Origin: Caldithrix abyssi
GTDB lineage: Bacteria; Calditrichota; Calditrichia; Calditrichales; Calditrichaceae
NCBI GenBank assembly: GCA_011369465.1
Contig: DRQG01000034.1
Coordinates: forward strand, 62,001-126,000
Reading direction: 5' to 3'
DNA: 64,000 bases
Made by a program: the position numbers and the translations under genes. Shown here piece after piece: positions 35,189 to 44,653 of this stretch. The notes beneath the pieces were generated by a model. That model was not told the DNA's origin. It was given only the letters and a program-made list of their open reading frames with translations, and did no database searches. Each line of letters opens with the position of its first letter. Position 1 is the first letter of the stretch.

Positions 35189-37966
35189 ATGCCTGCATTC
35201 TCCCGACAACTTTTCTGGGGACTATTGTTTGCCGGTTTGGTTCACGGGCAAACGGGACAAATAACGGGAATTGTAAAAGACGCAGTAACTCAGAAACCCA
35301 TTTCCGCAGCCATTGTAAAAATCGAAAAGACGGAACAGTCTTCTCAAAGCGATGAAGATGGCGGCTTTTTCCTGGGCAATCTACCTCCCGATAAATATTA
35401 TCTTATCTGCATGGCCAAAGGGTATTATTCGTTGGTTATTCCGGATGTAAATGTACAGGCGGATAAAACCGTATTCCTTACGATTGAAATGTATGTGGGT
35501 AATGAAAACGAATATCTCTTTCTGGATATCGGCGGTATCAAAGTAACCGCCGAACGCGACCTGCTTCCTCAGGAATCCGAAACGGTGCACAGCATTTCCA
35601 AGGGTGAAATCGAACACATGCAGGCCAACAGCCTGAGCGACGTACTGGAGATGATTCCGGGCAACGAACGGACAAATAATCTCGGACTGCAGGGTAAACA
35701 AAACATCACTCTGCGCTCCTTCAACAACGATCAGGATGATCGCGGAGCGCTTTTTGGCACCCGGGTTATTGTGGATGATGTACCGCTTTCCAACAATATT
35801 AATTTACAAACCGGCGTTGGCGTGGGCTACGGAAGCAGCGTAATCAATTCAGCTCAGGGTCAGTACGATTTACGGGAAATTGCCGCAGAGAACCTGGAAA
35901 AGGTGGAAGTGCTCAGCGGGGGCGCGTCGGCTGAGTACGGCGATTACACGCAGGGCGTTATACTGGTTAAAACACGCAGCCGCGGCGTTCCCACCCGCTT
36001 AAAATTGAAAAACAACCCCGACACCCGCGAAGCCAATCTGATGGGCAGCTTTCAGGCTATACACACCGATTTTGTATATAATCTGAATTATGGTTATTCC
36101 GAACGGGATATCCGCGTTAAAGGCGATGAATACCACCGCATTTCCGGCAGTTTAAAAAGCAGTAATCGTTTTGCGGATAATACGCTTCGCTTTGATCAAA
36201 GCCTGCGTTTCGTTCGTAAAATCGAAGAAGACAACGACGCCAGCGATCCTTCGGGCGTAAAGGCCTACAACCGGGATCAGCATTGGACTTATTCGCACAT
36301 AGTAGAATGGAAGCCGCAAAAAGACAACCGGTTATATATGCGGAACTACCTGGATTATCAGCGCCGCAACAGCTGGCGGCATCAACTGGAAACCGCCGAC
36401 CTGGCCTATCTCACCGACCGTTATGAACCCGGCACCCGGGAGGCCATCATATCTGAACCCGTTTACGAATCGGATGTTCGTACCATCGGCGATGAGTGGG
36501 GCTTTGGTTCCAAACTCAAATATGACGCCCGACTTTTTACGGGCAAATTCCTGCACCGGCTTCTGGCCGGAATCGAATTTATATCCGAATGGAATAGCGG
36601 ACCGGGCAAATCGTTTGACCTGCTGCGTCCGCCTTACGGCAGGCAGGGTGAGCGCCCGCGCAGTTTTAATCAGATTCCCGGTTATACCAATTTATCGCTT
36701 TTTCTGGAAGACCGCATCAGCGGTGAGCTGGTGTTCCCGTTTACGCTTAACCTGGGGTTACGGTTAGACAGTTACAATCCCACCGGGTTAAACATAAAAG
36801 CTCTGGGCGGTAGCGGCGATCTGTTTAAAGCCGAGCAAGGGACGTTTGCCAACCCGCGTATTGGTTTGCAAATAAAACTACGGCCGGAAACACAGCTACG
36901 CTTATCCTTTAGCAAAGCGTCCAAACGGCCGGGACTTTCACAGGTGTATCCCGCACCTTTTTATCTGGATACCTACGATCATACCATCCGCAGTATAACA
37001 GATAGCAGCGGTACGCGCGATACAACCATAACTCTGGTAACCACGCAGGTGTTCGATCGGTCGGCGCCCGATTTAAAAGGTTATCAGTCCGTAAAATACG
37101 AAGCAGCCATAGACCAGAAACTTGGCCCGACAGGCTTAAGCCTGCTGGCCTATTATCAAAAAAGCGCCGGCATTCCTCACGATGTGAAGGTTCCCTTTAC
37201 CTATCACCGCTATTACTGGCCCAACTGGCCGGATGAACAGGACAAACAGGCCCTTGACACCATTAACACCATTGATCTTAAATATAAGATTCTGCAGAAT
37301 CTCGGTTGGACGGAAGATCGCGGCGTGGAGTTTACCCTGCGCACGCATCGTCTGCCCGGGTTAAATATGATATTCCGGATAAACGCGGCCTTTAACTTTC
37401 GTAAATACGGCTTTGACCGGTATCCGGACTATCGTCCATCCAAAATCATAAGCGCCGGAGATACGCTGGGCGACGGCAGTATTGCCGTAAAAGATATGCA
37501 GGTGGTTCCCTATTATACCTTCCCGCAAAGATGGCGGCAAAAAATGGTGATCAACTATTTTGTGGATTACATCGCCAAACCTTTGGGTATCTGGGTGCGT
37601 TTTAAAGCCCAGCAGGTTTTATTTGAACAATATTTGCAAGCGATCGACCCCAAACTTTCCGCCGACGGCTATTATTATGAGGGCAAACTGTATCCCATTA
37701 CACCGGAGACCTCGGCCCGGCTGGGGCTGAATCGTTCTTACAGCGATCTGGCCACCACGGTGGATAAAACGAAAAATTTCCCCAAATGGCTGTTCGGTAT
37801 TACGGTTAGTAAATCCTTGTGGCGGCAGGCCGAAATTTCCTTTTTTGTAGAAAACATTTTTAACGACCGGGCTTATTATCTGAACCGATACGGTTCTTAT
37901 GCTACACGAAACCCGGAGATATTCTGGGGCGTGGCTTTCAGCGCTATTTTGGATCATATATTTTAA
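35189..37966 (+). CDS. TonB-dependent outer-membrane receptor with regulatory-like N-domain
   Basis: The 925-residue protein has a signal peptide (about 1-20), a carboxypeptidase-regulatory-like beta domain (about 22-105; ITGIVKDAVTQKPISAAIVKI), a plug domain (about 120-260; SLSDVLEMIPGNE, LSGGASAEYGDYTQGVILVKT) and a large beta barrel to a C-terminal aromatic residue. It imports a ligand through the outer membrane using the proton-motive force passed by TonB. The N-domain is like those of SusC-type receptors, but no SusD neighbour is present. It heads the 14-kb block 35189-49419 and is followed within one or two bases by the first DUF4876 gene. The ligand is not given by sequence; no weak Shine-Dalgarno site was seen. 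Confidence 0.92.
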   Translation: MPAFSRQLFWGLLFAGLVHGQTGQITGIVKDAVTQKPISAAIVKIEKTEQSSQSDEDGGFFLGNLPPDKYYLICMAKGYYSLVIPDVNVQADKTVFLTIEMYVGNENEYLFLDIGGIKVTAERDLLPQESETVHSISKGEIEHMQANSLSDVLEMIPGNERTNNLGLQGKQNITLRSFNNDQDDRGALFGTRVIVDDVPLSNNINLQTGVGVGYGSSVINSAQGQYDLREIAAENLEKVEVLSGGASAEYGDYTQGVILVKTRSRGVPTRLKLKNNPDTREANLMGSFQAIHTDFVYNLNYGYSERDIRVKGDEYHRISGSLKSSNRFADNTLRFDQSLRFVRKIEEDNDASDPSGVKAYNRDQHWTYSHIVEWKPQKDNRLYMRNYLDYQRRNSWRHQLETADLAYLTDRYEPGTREAIISEPVYESDVRTIGDEWGFGSKLKYDARLFTGKFLHRLLAGIEFISEWNSGPGKSFDLLRPPYGRQGERPRSFNQIPGYTNLSLFLEDRISGELVFPFTLNLGLRLDSYNPTGLNIKALGGSGDLFKAEQGTFANPRIGLQIKLRPETQLRLSFSKASKRPGLSQVYPAPFYLDTYDHTIRSITDSSGTRDTTITLVTTQVFDRSAPDLKGYQSVKYEAAIDQKLGPTGLSLLAYYQKSAGIPHDVKVPFTYHRYYWPNWPDEQDKQALDTINTIDLKYKILQNLGWTEDRGVEFTLRTHRLPGLNMIFRINAAFNFRKYGFDRYPDYRPSKIISAGDTLGDGSIAVKDMQVVPYYTFPQRWRQKMVINYFVDYIAKPLGIWVRFKAQQVLFEQYLQAIDPKLSADGYYYEGKLYPITPETSARLGLNRSYSDLATTVDKTKNFPKWLFGITVSKSLWRQAEISFFVENIFNDRAYYLNRYGSYATRNPEIFWGVAFSAILDHIF

Positions 37967-37967
37967 T

Positions 37968-39101
37968 ATGTGGACGCCGATGAGATATTCTGTCAGTATT
38001 ATTGTTTCTATTTCTCTTTTCTCCTGTATGCAGGAAATTCCATCCTCGGTGGATGGCCGATTAACCTATACGGCTTTTATTTTTTTACAAGATACAACAA
38101 CGGAGGGAATTTCCGCGCACCCGATTGCCGGTGCGACTGTAACCCTCACTTCCGCTAACTATAGCGGTACAGACGGTCATCCCGAAAGCTTCACCCAAAC
38201 AACGGATTCTGCTGGTCTGGCCGTATTCGAAGCGCTTGCTGTAGATCGTTATTTTGTTTATGTAGATAAAAAAATCACCACAAACGCCAGGACAATTCAA
38301 ATTAGCAGCGGCAAAACCGTGGATTTACCCTCTGCGTCTACCGGTATTGACTCCATAGAGGTACAAATGACGGAGCTATCGAATATTGTTATCAATGAAA
38401 TCTATTATTGCGGGCCGGTAAATCGCGATAACTATGTTTACGATCAATATGTGGAACTTTATAACAGATCCGATACAACGGTGTATCTGGACGGGATGTT
38501 TTTGTGTCACGTAATTCAAATACCGCATCCCGATATGGAGCGAATTACATTTGTACAAACGAAAAACATTTTTAAATTTCCCGGTGAACCGAAATCCGGT
38601 ACATCTTATCCAATTAAACCCGGAGAATTTATCGTTATTGCCCAGGATGCGATAGATCATACACTGTATGTGGAAAAATCCATTAACCTTTCGGAGGCGG
38701 ATTGGGAATTTTTTAACCCGTATTCAGGAGATTTGGACAATCCGGCCCCCAATGTGTTTAATATTCTTCCGGAAAAGGCAAGCGATTTTTTAATAGGATT
38801 GAATTCCAATGGTATTATCTTGTCGGATGGTTCCGAATGGTCATGGGGAGAAATAAGCGCGTCCGGTATTCAGTATATACATATTCCCATAAAGACAATC
38901 TTAGACGGCGTTGAGTGCCGATCAAATCCGGATACACCGAAGTCGCTTACCAGGCGCATCGATGCCGGATCTGCCGGCAGGGGAATCAGAAAATACAGCG
39001 GGTATTCTGTGGAACGCCGCCTGGCCGGGATGGATACCAATAACAGCAGTGTCGATTTTATCAATCTGCCCCATCCTACACCGGGCTATCAAAACAATTG
39101 A
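37968..39101 (+). CDS. DUF4876-family lipoprotein (copy 1)
   Basis: The start is ATG 37968 directly after the receptor stop, or ATG 37980; both lack a ribosome site. The 377-residue protein has a lipoprotein signal ending LFSC, an N-terminal domain with a TTTE/ATVTL-rich beta pattern, and a DUF4876 domain with the lamin-tail-like core VINEIYYCGP...YVELYNRSD and the closing DTNNSSVDFINLPHPTPGYQ. It is closely similar over its whole length to the next gene, a tandem duplicate. As a lipoprotein next to a TonB receptor it is expected to be a surface or periplasmic partner (inference). Confidence 0.85.
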   Translation: MWTPMRYSVSIIVSISLFSCMQEIPSSVDGRLTYTAFIFLQDTTTEGISAHPIAGATVTLTSANYSGTDGHPESFTQTTDSAGLAVFEALAVDRYFVYVDKKITTNARTIQISSGKTVDLPSASTGIDSIEVQMTELSNIVINEIYYCGPVNRDNYVYDQYVELYNRSDTTVYLDGMFLCHVIQIPHPDMERITFVQTKNIFKFPGEPKSGTSYPIKPGEFIVIAQDAIDHTLYVEKSINLSEADWEFFNPYSGDLDNPAPNVFNILPEKASDFLIGLNSNGIILSDGSEWSWGEISASGIQYIHIPIKTILDGVECRSNPDTPKSLTRRIDAGSAGRGIRKYSGYSVERRLAGMDTNNSSVDFINLPHPTPGYQNN

Positions 39102-39155
39102 TTGGCAGAAGATGTATATGATACTTTATTTAATAAAATACAGAGGCAGTTTAAA

Positions 39156-40289
39156 ATGAGATTCGAGATAACTTTAACCATTGCTTTGTCTGCTGCCTTA
39201 CTGCTTTCCTGCGGACGCGAAACCCCAGTTCATCTGGATGGGACGCTGCGCTACCAAATGTCTGTTTATTATACCGACACTACAGGTACGATCAGTCCGG
39301 CAATTATTCCCGTGCAAAATGCGGAAGTTACGTTGACGGCGGTTTCCTACAGCGGCGCGGATGGCAATCCTTTAACCTATACGCAGTTTACCGACTCCAG
39401 CGGACTGGCTGTCTTTGATCAACTTGCCGTGGGCCGGTACAATGTATATGTTTCCAAAGAAATCAAAACCAACACCAAAACAATTCTGATAACCGGCAGT
39501 AAAACGCTTGTTTTGCCCGATTCTATCCAGGGGGTGGATTCGCTTCGGGCAACGCCCATCGAAAAATCCAATCTGGTTATAAACGAAATTTATTTCTGCG
39601 GCCCCGAAAACCGGAATTACTACTTTTACGACCAGTTTGTAGAGCTGTATAACAATTCGGATATCACGGTGTATCTGGACGGAATGTACTTATGCCGCGC
39701 CGCGCAGACCCATCCCACCGACCTTCACGAAAGAGACTATGTCCAAACGCTTAATCTCTTCCGCTTTCCGGGCGAGGCCTTAACCGGCAGAGAATATCCG
39801 GTGGCCCCGGGCCAGTTTGTGGTCATTGCTCAGGACGCCGTAGATCATTCCCAATACATAGCAACCGCTGTCGATCTTTCCGGTGCCGATTGGGAATTTT
39901 ATAATCCTTACGGTGGTGATATCGATTTTCCGGCACCCAATGTGGAAAATTTTCTTCCGGAAAAAACCAACGATTTTATGATTAACTTAACGCACAATGC
40001 GGTTATCCTGTCCGACGGCAGCGACTGGTATTGGGGCGAAATCAATGAAAACGACTATCAATACATCCATATTCCTATTAGCACCATAATCGACGGCGTG
40101 GAATACAGTTCCAACCCGGAAAAACAAAAAGAACTCAACCGCCGCGTGGATGCGGGATTTGCCGGCGTAAATATTCCCAAATACAGCGGGATGTCCACGC
40201 AACGCCGCGAACCGGGGTTTGATACTAACAACAGCAGTATCGATTTTGTTAATCTGGATCATCCGACACCGGGATACCAAAACGAATGA
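39156..40289 (+). CDS. DUF4876-family lipoprotein (copy 2)
   Basis: The start is ATG 39156, preceded by AGAGG at 39142-39146; an upstream in-frame extension has no site. The 377-residue product has a lipoprotein signal (ALLLSC), the same beta-rich N-domain and the same DUF4876 core as copy 1 (VINEIYFCGP, YLDGMYLC, WEFYNPYGGD, HPTPGYQ). The copies are clearly paralogous and have diverged mainly in surface segments. The stop overlaps the start of the barrel gene (ATGA). Confidence 0.85.
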   Translation: MRFEITLTIALSAALLLSCGRETPVHLDGTLRYQMSVYYTDTTGTISPAIIPVQNAEVTLTAVSYSGADGNPLTYTQFTDSSGLAVFDQLAVGRYNVYVSKEIKTNTKTILITGSKTLVLPDSIQGVDSLRATPIEKSNLVINEIYFCGPENRNYYFYDQFVELYNNSDITVYLDGMYLCRAAQTHPTDLHERDYVQTLNLFRFPGEALTGREYPVAPGQFVVIAQDAVDHSQYIATAVDLSGADWEFYNPYGGDIDFPAPNVENFLPEKTNDFMINLTHNAVILSDGSDWYWGEINENDYQYIHIPISTIIDGVEYSSNPEKQKELNRRVDAGFAGVNIPKYSGMSTQRREPGFDTNNSSIDFVNLDHPTPGYQNE

Positions 40290-41749
40290 AGTTTATTAAC
40301 ATACATAAAATCTTAATTTTTGTTTTTTGCGCTGCGGCATCGTTACCCGCTTCGGACAATCGTCCCTTAGCCATGGGCGGCATGCGGGTAAGCCTGCCCG
40401 ATGTGTATCATCAGTTTAATCTCTGGCAATCGGCAGCCAATCCCGCCGGTTTGCTGGATAGCGACTCACTGAACTGGATGTTTTATTCCGGCGATCATTT
40501 GAGACGAACCAATGAAATACGGCGCCGCTGGGACGCCAGAGAGCTGCGTTTTACCGATTTGGTTTTTTCCGGTCAAAAGCGCCTGGACAACCGTCAAATG
40601 TTTTACGGCTATTTTCGCTATGGTTGGGAGAACCGCATTGATGCCCGTTATTCGATCGATCGCCATCCCTACGATTTGGATCCCTTTGTTTTAACCGACT
40701 CCACCGAAGGTAACATCGGTTTTTATGGGCCGGAAATTTACGCTGCTTATACGTACCGGCTCAGCAGGAGCGTATCGATCGGCAGTGCACTGCGCTATAC
40801 CATTCAACAGGGGCTCAAAACCATTTTTACCCGCCCGGAGATCATCCATCGCCGCATCTCGGCAGATATTGGGCTAAGCCTGAAGTTGAATGACCTGTTT
40901 ACCGCGGGATTAACATTTACCTATTTTAATAAACAGGATCTGACCAAATTGGTTACCCAGCCCGATAAGCTTGATCCGATCACTTATCGCTACCGTGGAG
41001 AGTACACCTTTAAACAAGTGATTGGCAAGGGCGACCGGGTGGCCGATTATGACGGGTATGCGATCAGTCCTCAAATAGCCTGGAACAATGGGCTTTGGGA
41101 AGGTGTTTTCAGCGCCGGTTATTTTTATCGCTGGCATGAGCTTTACGACGATCCCGTTCGGCGTATTTATGACGGTTTCTATCAGGAACAGCGCTATTAT
41201 GCCCGCCTGCAAAATCGATACTATTTTGATGCGCTCCAAAAATCGCTGCTGGCATTGGATATCCATTACGATTATATCGAAAACTGGGCTAAAGAACCCA
41301 AAGCGGGATATATGATTTACAACGCCTTTTACCGCAAATACGGTATCATTGTCGGTTTTTCCCATCGTTTCGAAACCCCTTCGCTTACCATTGCAGCGGA
41401 AGGGCAATTTGAGCGAAATATCCCGGATCGGCGCGATCATTTGGCGCACGTGTACCGCTACGGCCCTGTTGTTCAAAACGAGTTGCGGACGGGACTGGAA
41501 TACACGGTTAAAAACATCTTTCGATTGAGGGCCGGTATTTACTATATCTGGTACAGAGAAGATCCTGTCTGGCAGTATTTTGGCGATTTGAACGGGCCGG
41601 GCTTCACCGCCGGAATGGGGTATTATGCGGAAATACGGCAAATAGATTTTTATATAAAATACGGGCGATTGAATTCCGTAAACACAACACAACAAAATGG
41701 TGTTAACTCATCATTTGATTTTATATTAAATTGGAGGCAGTTTTTCTAA
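40286..41749 (+). CDS. DUF6850-family outer-membrane beta-barrel protein
   Basis: The 487-residue protein has a signal peptide (about 1-20) and alternating short beta strands ending in a C-terminal Phe, the outer-membrane barrel signature. It matches the DUF6850 family, which I recall lying beside DUF4876 genes and TonB receptors in Bacteroidota. Early conserved segment: PLAMGGMRVSLPDVYHQFNLW. The gene overlaps the DUF4876 stop by four bases. A porin or a receptor-associated barrel is plausible; the substrate is unknown. Confidence 0.8.
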   Translation: MKFINIHKILIFVFCAAASLPASDNRPLAMGGMRVSLPDVYHQFNLWQSAANPAGLLDSDSLNWMFYSGDHLRRTNEIRRRWDARELRFTDLVFSGQKRLDNRQMFYGYFRYGWENRIDARYSIDRHPYDLDPFVLTDSTEGNIGFYGPEIYAAYTYRLSRSVSIGSALRYTIQQGLKTIFTRPEIIHRRISADIGLSLKLNDLFTAGLTFTYFNKQDLTKLVTQPDKLDPITYRYRGEYTFKQVIGKGDRVADYDGYAISPQIAWNNGLWEGVFSAGYFYRWHELYDDPVRRIYDGFYQEQRYYARLQNRYYFDALQKSLLALDIHYDYIENWAKEPKAGYMIYNAFYRKYGIIVGFSHRFETPSLTIAAEGQFERNIPDRRDHLAHVYRYGPVVQNELRTGLEYTVKNIFRLRAGIYYIWYREDPVWQYFGDLNGPGFTAGMGYYAEIRQIDFYIKYGRLNSVNTTQQNGVNSSFDFILNWRQFF

Positions 41750-41794
41750 ACAATATATTTTAGTAAACCCAACAACCAATAAAAGGAGGTGCGT

Positions 41795-44404
41795 ATGAAA
41801 CGTGTAGTGACACCCTTGATGATTTTGATCTTTTCCGCGCTTTTATTTGCGCAGGAATGGGAAATTGTAAAAATGGGAAATATGGAATTTTACCCAAACG
41901 ACGGTTATGCATTTAATATGGATACGGCGATGTATGTGGGTCAGGATGGCGCGGTATTGATAACAACGGATGGCGGGCAGGAGGGGATGCTCGTACGCGA
42001 GCCCGACGGGAACAGTTGGACAGCAGTGGATTTTGCCAATGAATTGGTCGGTTACGCCTGTGCCGGTGCCGGTTTCATTTACAAAACGACGGACGGCGGT
42101 TACACCTGGACTCAGGTTGGCGACACAGCCAATATCACCACAGATTTAAAGGGGATTGCCGTGGTAAGCGAAGACACCGTTTATGTGGCCGGAAGAAGTT
42201 CCACCCTGTTAAAAACCGTGGACGGCGGCGCAACATGGGAAGCATCCACATTCGACTTTGGAAAAGACCTGGACGGCGGTATTGATTTTTGCAATGCCAA
42301 TGTCGGTGTGGTCGCTTCGGACAGTAAAGGCGGTTACACCTGGTACACCCACGACGGCGGGGTTACCTGGACTTCGTCCATTGTTACTTTTCCCACGGGA
42401 ACCGGGTCGCAAAAAATATTTGACGTAAGCGCCACGGGCGACTCTACCTTTGTTTTAGCCGGGTACGGATATACGGTTTTCATTTCCACCGACGGCGGGC
42501 AGAACTGGCAGGTATCCGGAGACTACGTTTCCGATTACGTATATAACTACAAGGCTTTTACCGTAGATGAGAACACCTTTTTTGTCGGCGGGCAAAACGG
42601 ACATCTGGTAAAAACCACCGACGGCGGGGCAACCTGGACGAATATCGACATCCCCACCGGTCAAAAGATTCAATTCATGCATTTTGTTGACGCCGATAAC
42701 GGGTTTGTATTTGCTCAATACGGACAATGGTTTAAAACTTTCGATGGCGGCCAAAGCTGGACCCCTCTACTGGAATGGCCGAATGTTACTTTTAAAGGAA
42801 TGGGTTTTTCCGAACCGGATCATATTTTTGCCACCGGCTGGGCCGGCGAATACACCATGACCAGCGACGGTTATAACTGGACATACCCGGACAATAAAAA
42901 AACCGGTTCCACCGAAAAAATATATGCCGTAGAGTTTATTTCCCCAACGGTTGGCTTTTTGGGCGGCACCGAAGGACTGCTGCTTAAAACAACCGACGGC
43001 GGTGAAACCTGGGCTGAAGTGAGTAACCCGATGTATGACGATCAAAAATCGATTTACGTGGTTAAACAAATCGGACAAAAACTTTATGCCGGTGGTAGAT
43101 CCGGATATGTAATGGTTTCGGATGATAACGGAGATACCTGGTCGTTGATACCCAATTCGAGCACCAGCAGCGTGTATGATTTCTGGCAGGCCTCAGACAC
43201 GCTGCTTGTGGCGGTCGGCAGCTCCGGTAAAATCTTTTATTCCACATCCGCTATCGACTCGTTTTATGTGTTCAAAGATCATGGTTCTATGACATGGCGG
43301 GAGATCGACGCCACGGCCGGCCATGTTGTGCTGGTCGGTTCAAAGGGATATGTGTATCATACCACCCCGGATAAACCCGACTCGCTACAGGAAGTCTTTA
43401 AAGAACCGGCCGGTAAAGACCTGTACGGTCTTGCCGCCGTTGACGATACGACTTTTTATATTGGAGGACGCGACGGCGTTTTGTATGTGTCCACCGACGG
43501 AGGCTTAACCTGGGCGGCAGAAACACTTCCTGAGGATGCTCAGGGTCAGACGATTGAACGTGTTATTTTTGACGGCGCCAGTTTATGGCTAACCGGCAAC
43601 GACGGAAATATTCTGAAAAAATCACTCACGCCTGCAGGTCCCATCAGCGGTTTGTTTATAAACGAATTTATGGCCAGCAACGATAACGCCTACGCCGATG
43701 AAAACGGTGAGTTTGATGATTGGATCGAGTTTTACAACAATACCGACCAGCCAATCGATATGGGCGGTTTATTAATAAACGATGACCTGAACGAACCATT
43801 CAGCAGTTGGTACATGATTCCCGACACCGCTCCGGACAGCACTACCGTCCAGCCCGGCGGCTTTATTCTCTTCTGGGCGGATAAACAATCGGAACAAGGC
43901 GTTTTGCATCTGGAAATTAAACTGAGCAGCAGCGGCGAACAAATCGGTCTTGCCCAAATTGTAGGAATGGATACGGTTATGCTGGATTCCATCACCTTCG
44001 GAGCTCAGGAATCGGATACCTCCATGGGCCGGCGTACGGACGGCGCCGATGAATGGGTTAAGTTTTTCCCATCTTCTCCACTGGATAATAACGAGAATGG
44101 TACCATTGTAAGCATTCGTTACGAACCGGGTGTTGTAGTTCATGAGTACGCCCTGGAACAGAACTATCCCAATCCGTTTAACCCGGTTACCACCATCAAA
44201 TTTTCGATCAAAAAGAGCGGGCCGGTTGAACTGGAAGTATTTAACGCAGCCGGTCAAAAGGTGGCTACACTCTTAAACCGGACGATGAAAGCCGGGCGTG
44301 TGGAGGTAAAATGGGATGCGGGCAACATGGCCAGCGGACTGTACTTTTACCGCTTAAAGAGCGGCAACTTTACAGCAGTTAAAAAAATGTTACTGGTTAA
44401 ATAG
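41795..44404 (+). CDS. Secreted beta-propeller, lamin-tail domain and T9SS sorting domain
   Basis: Start at ATG 41795, which has AAAGGAGG 5 bases upstream. The 869-residue protein has a signal peptide (about 1-19), about ten propeller blades of the YCF48/BNR type with a repeated KTTDGGATWT pattern (about 20-610), a lamin-tail domain (about 615-760; INEFMASNDN, WIEFYNNTDQP) and a type A T9SS C-terminal sorting domain (about 783-869) with NYPNPFNPVTTIKFSI and ASGLYFYRLKSG. The last directs export and surface attachment by the type IX system, whose regulator porX lies at 2773-4332. Position in the TonB/DUF4876 block suggests it is a surface component. A strong terminator follows. Confidence 0.9.
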   Translation: MKRVVTPLMILIFSALLFAQEWEIVKMGNMEFYPNDGYAFNMDTAMYVGQDGAVLITTDGGQEGMLVREPDGNSWTAVDFANELVGYACAGAGFIYKTTDGGYTWTQVGDTANITTDLKGIAVVSEDTVYVAGRSSTLLKTVDGGATWEASTFDFGKDLDGGIDFCNANVGVVASDSKGGYTWYTHDGGVTWTSSIVTFPTGTGSQKIFDVSATGDSTFVLAGYGYTVFISTDGGQNWQVSGDYVSDYVYNYKAFTVDENTFFVGGQNGHLVKTTDGGATWTNIDIPTGQKIQFMHFVDADNGFVFAQYGQWFKTFDGGQSWTPLLEWPNVTFKGMGFSEPDHIFATGWAGEYTMTSDGYNWTYPDNKKTGSTEKIYAVEFISPTVGFLGGTEGLLLKTTDGGETWAEVSNPMYDDQKSIYVVKQIGQKLYAGGRSGYVMVSDDNGDTWSLIPNSSTSSVYDFWQASDTLLVAVGSSGKIFYSTSAIDSFYVFKDHGSMTWREIDATAGHVVLVGSKGYVYHTTPDKPDSLQEVFKEPAGKDLYGLAAVDDTTFYIGGRDGVLYVSTDGGLTWAAETLPEDAQGQTIERVIFDGASLWLTGNDGNILKKSLTPAGPISGLFINEFMASNDNAYADENGEFDDWIEFYNNTDQPIDMGGLLINDDLNEPFSSWYMIPDTAPDSTTVQPGGFILFWADKQSEQGVLHLEIKLSSSGEQIGLAQIVGMDTVMLDSITFGAQESDTSMGRRTDGADEWVKFFPSSPLDNNENGTIVSIRYEPGVVVHEYALEQNYPNPFNPVTTIKFSIKKSGPVELEVFNAAGQKVATLLNRTMKAGRVEVKWDAGNMASGLYFYRLKSGNFTAVKKMLLVK

Positions 44405-44416
44405 TAGCGGCTTCCG

Positions 44417-44460
44417 GAAGCCCCGGAAGAAAAAATTATTGTCCGGGGCTTCTATTTTTT
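44417..44460 (+). terminator. Rho-independent terminator
   Basis: A perfect 11-base stem GAAGCCCCGGA / TCCGGGGCTTC (44417-44427 and 44442-44452) closed by a 14-base loop, followed by TATTTTTT. It ends the transcript of the TonB-to-propeller genes and separates them from the ABC genes, which must have their own promoter in 44461-44653 unless read-through occurs. Confidence 0.88.
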
Positions 44461-44653
44461 CCTAATTAACCCGGTCTTTTTTTCAATGGAGCTCTACGGT
44501 ATTTTGGGTAATTTTGCACAAATAACCACGCATTTTCATCGTCCGGATGAAATCTTCGGTTATCAACAACTGTACGCCCCCTTTATTTTTACCCGTTTGG
44601 ATGAAGAATACCAACGGAACGGATAAGCGGATTCATCAAAAAGGAAAGCAGGC

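Noticed and set aside
44486-44626. A 46-codon open frame between the terminator and the ABC ATPase gene
   Set aside because: It begins with ATG and looks protein-like, but has no ribosome site, no recognised family and is short enough to be chance; it is kept only as a note.
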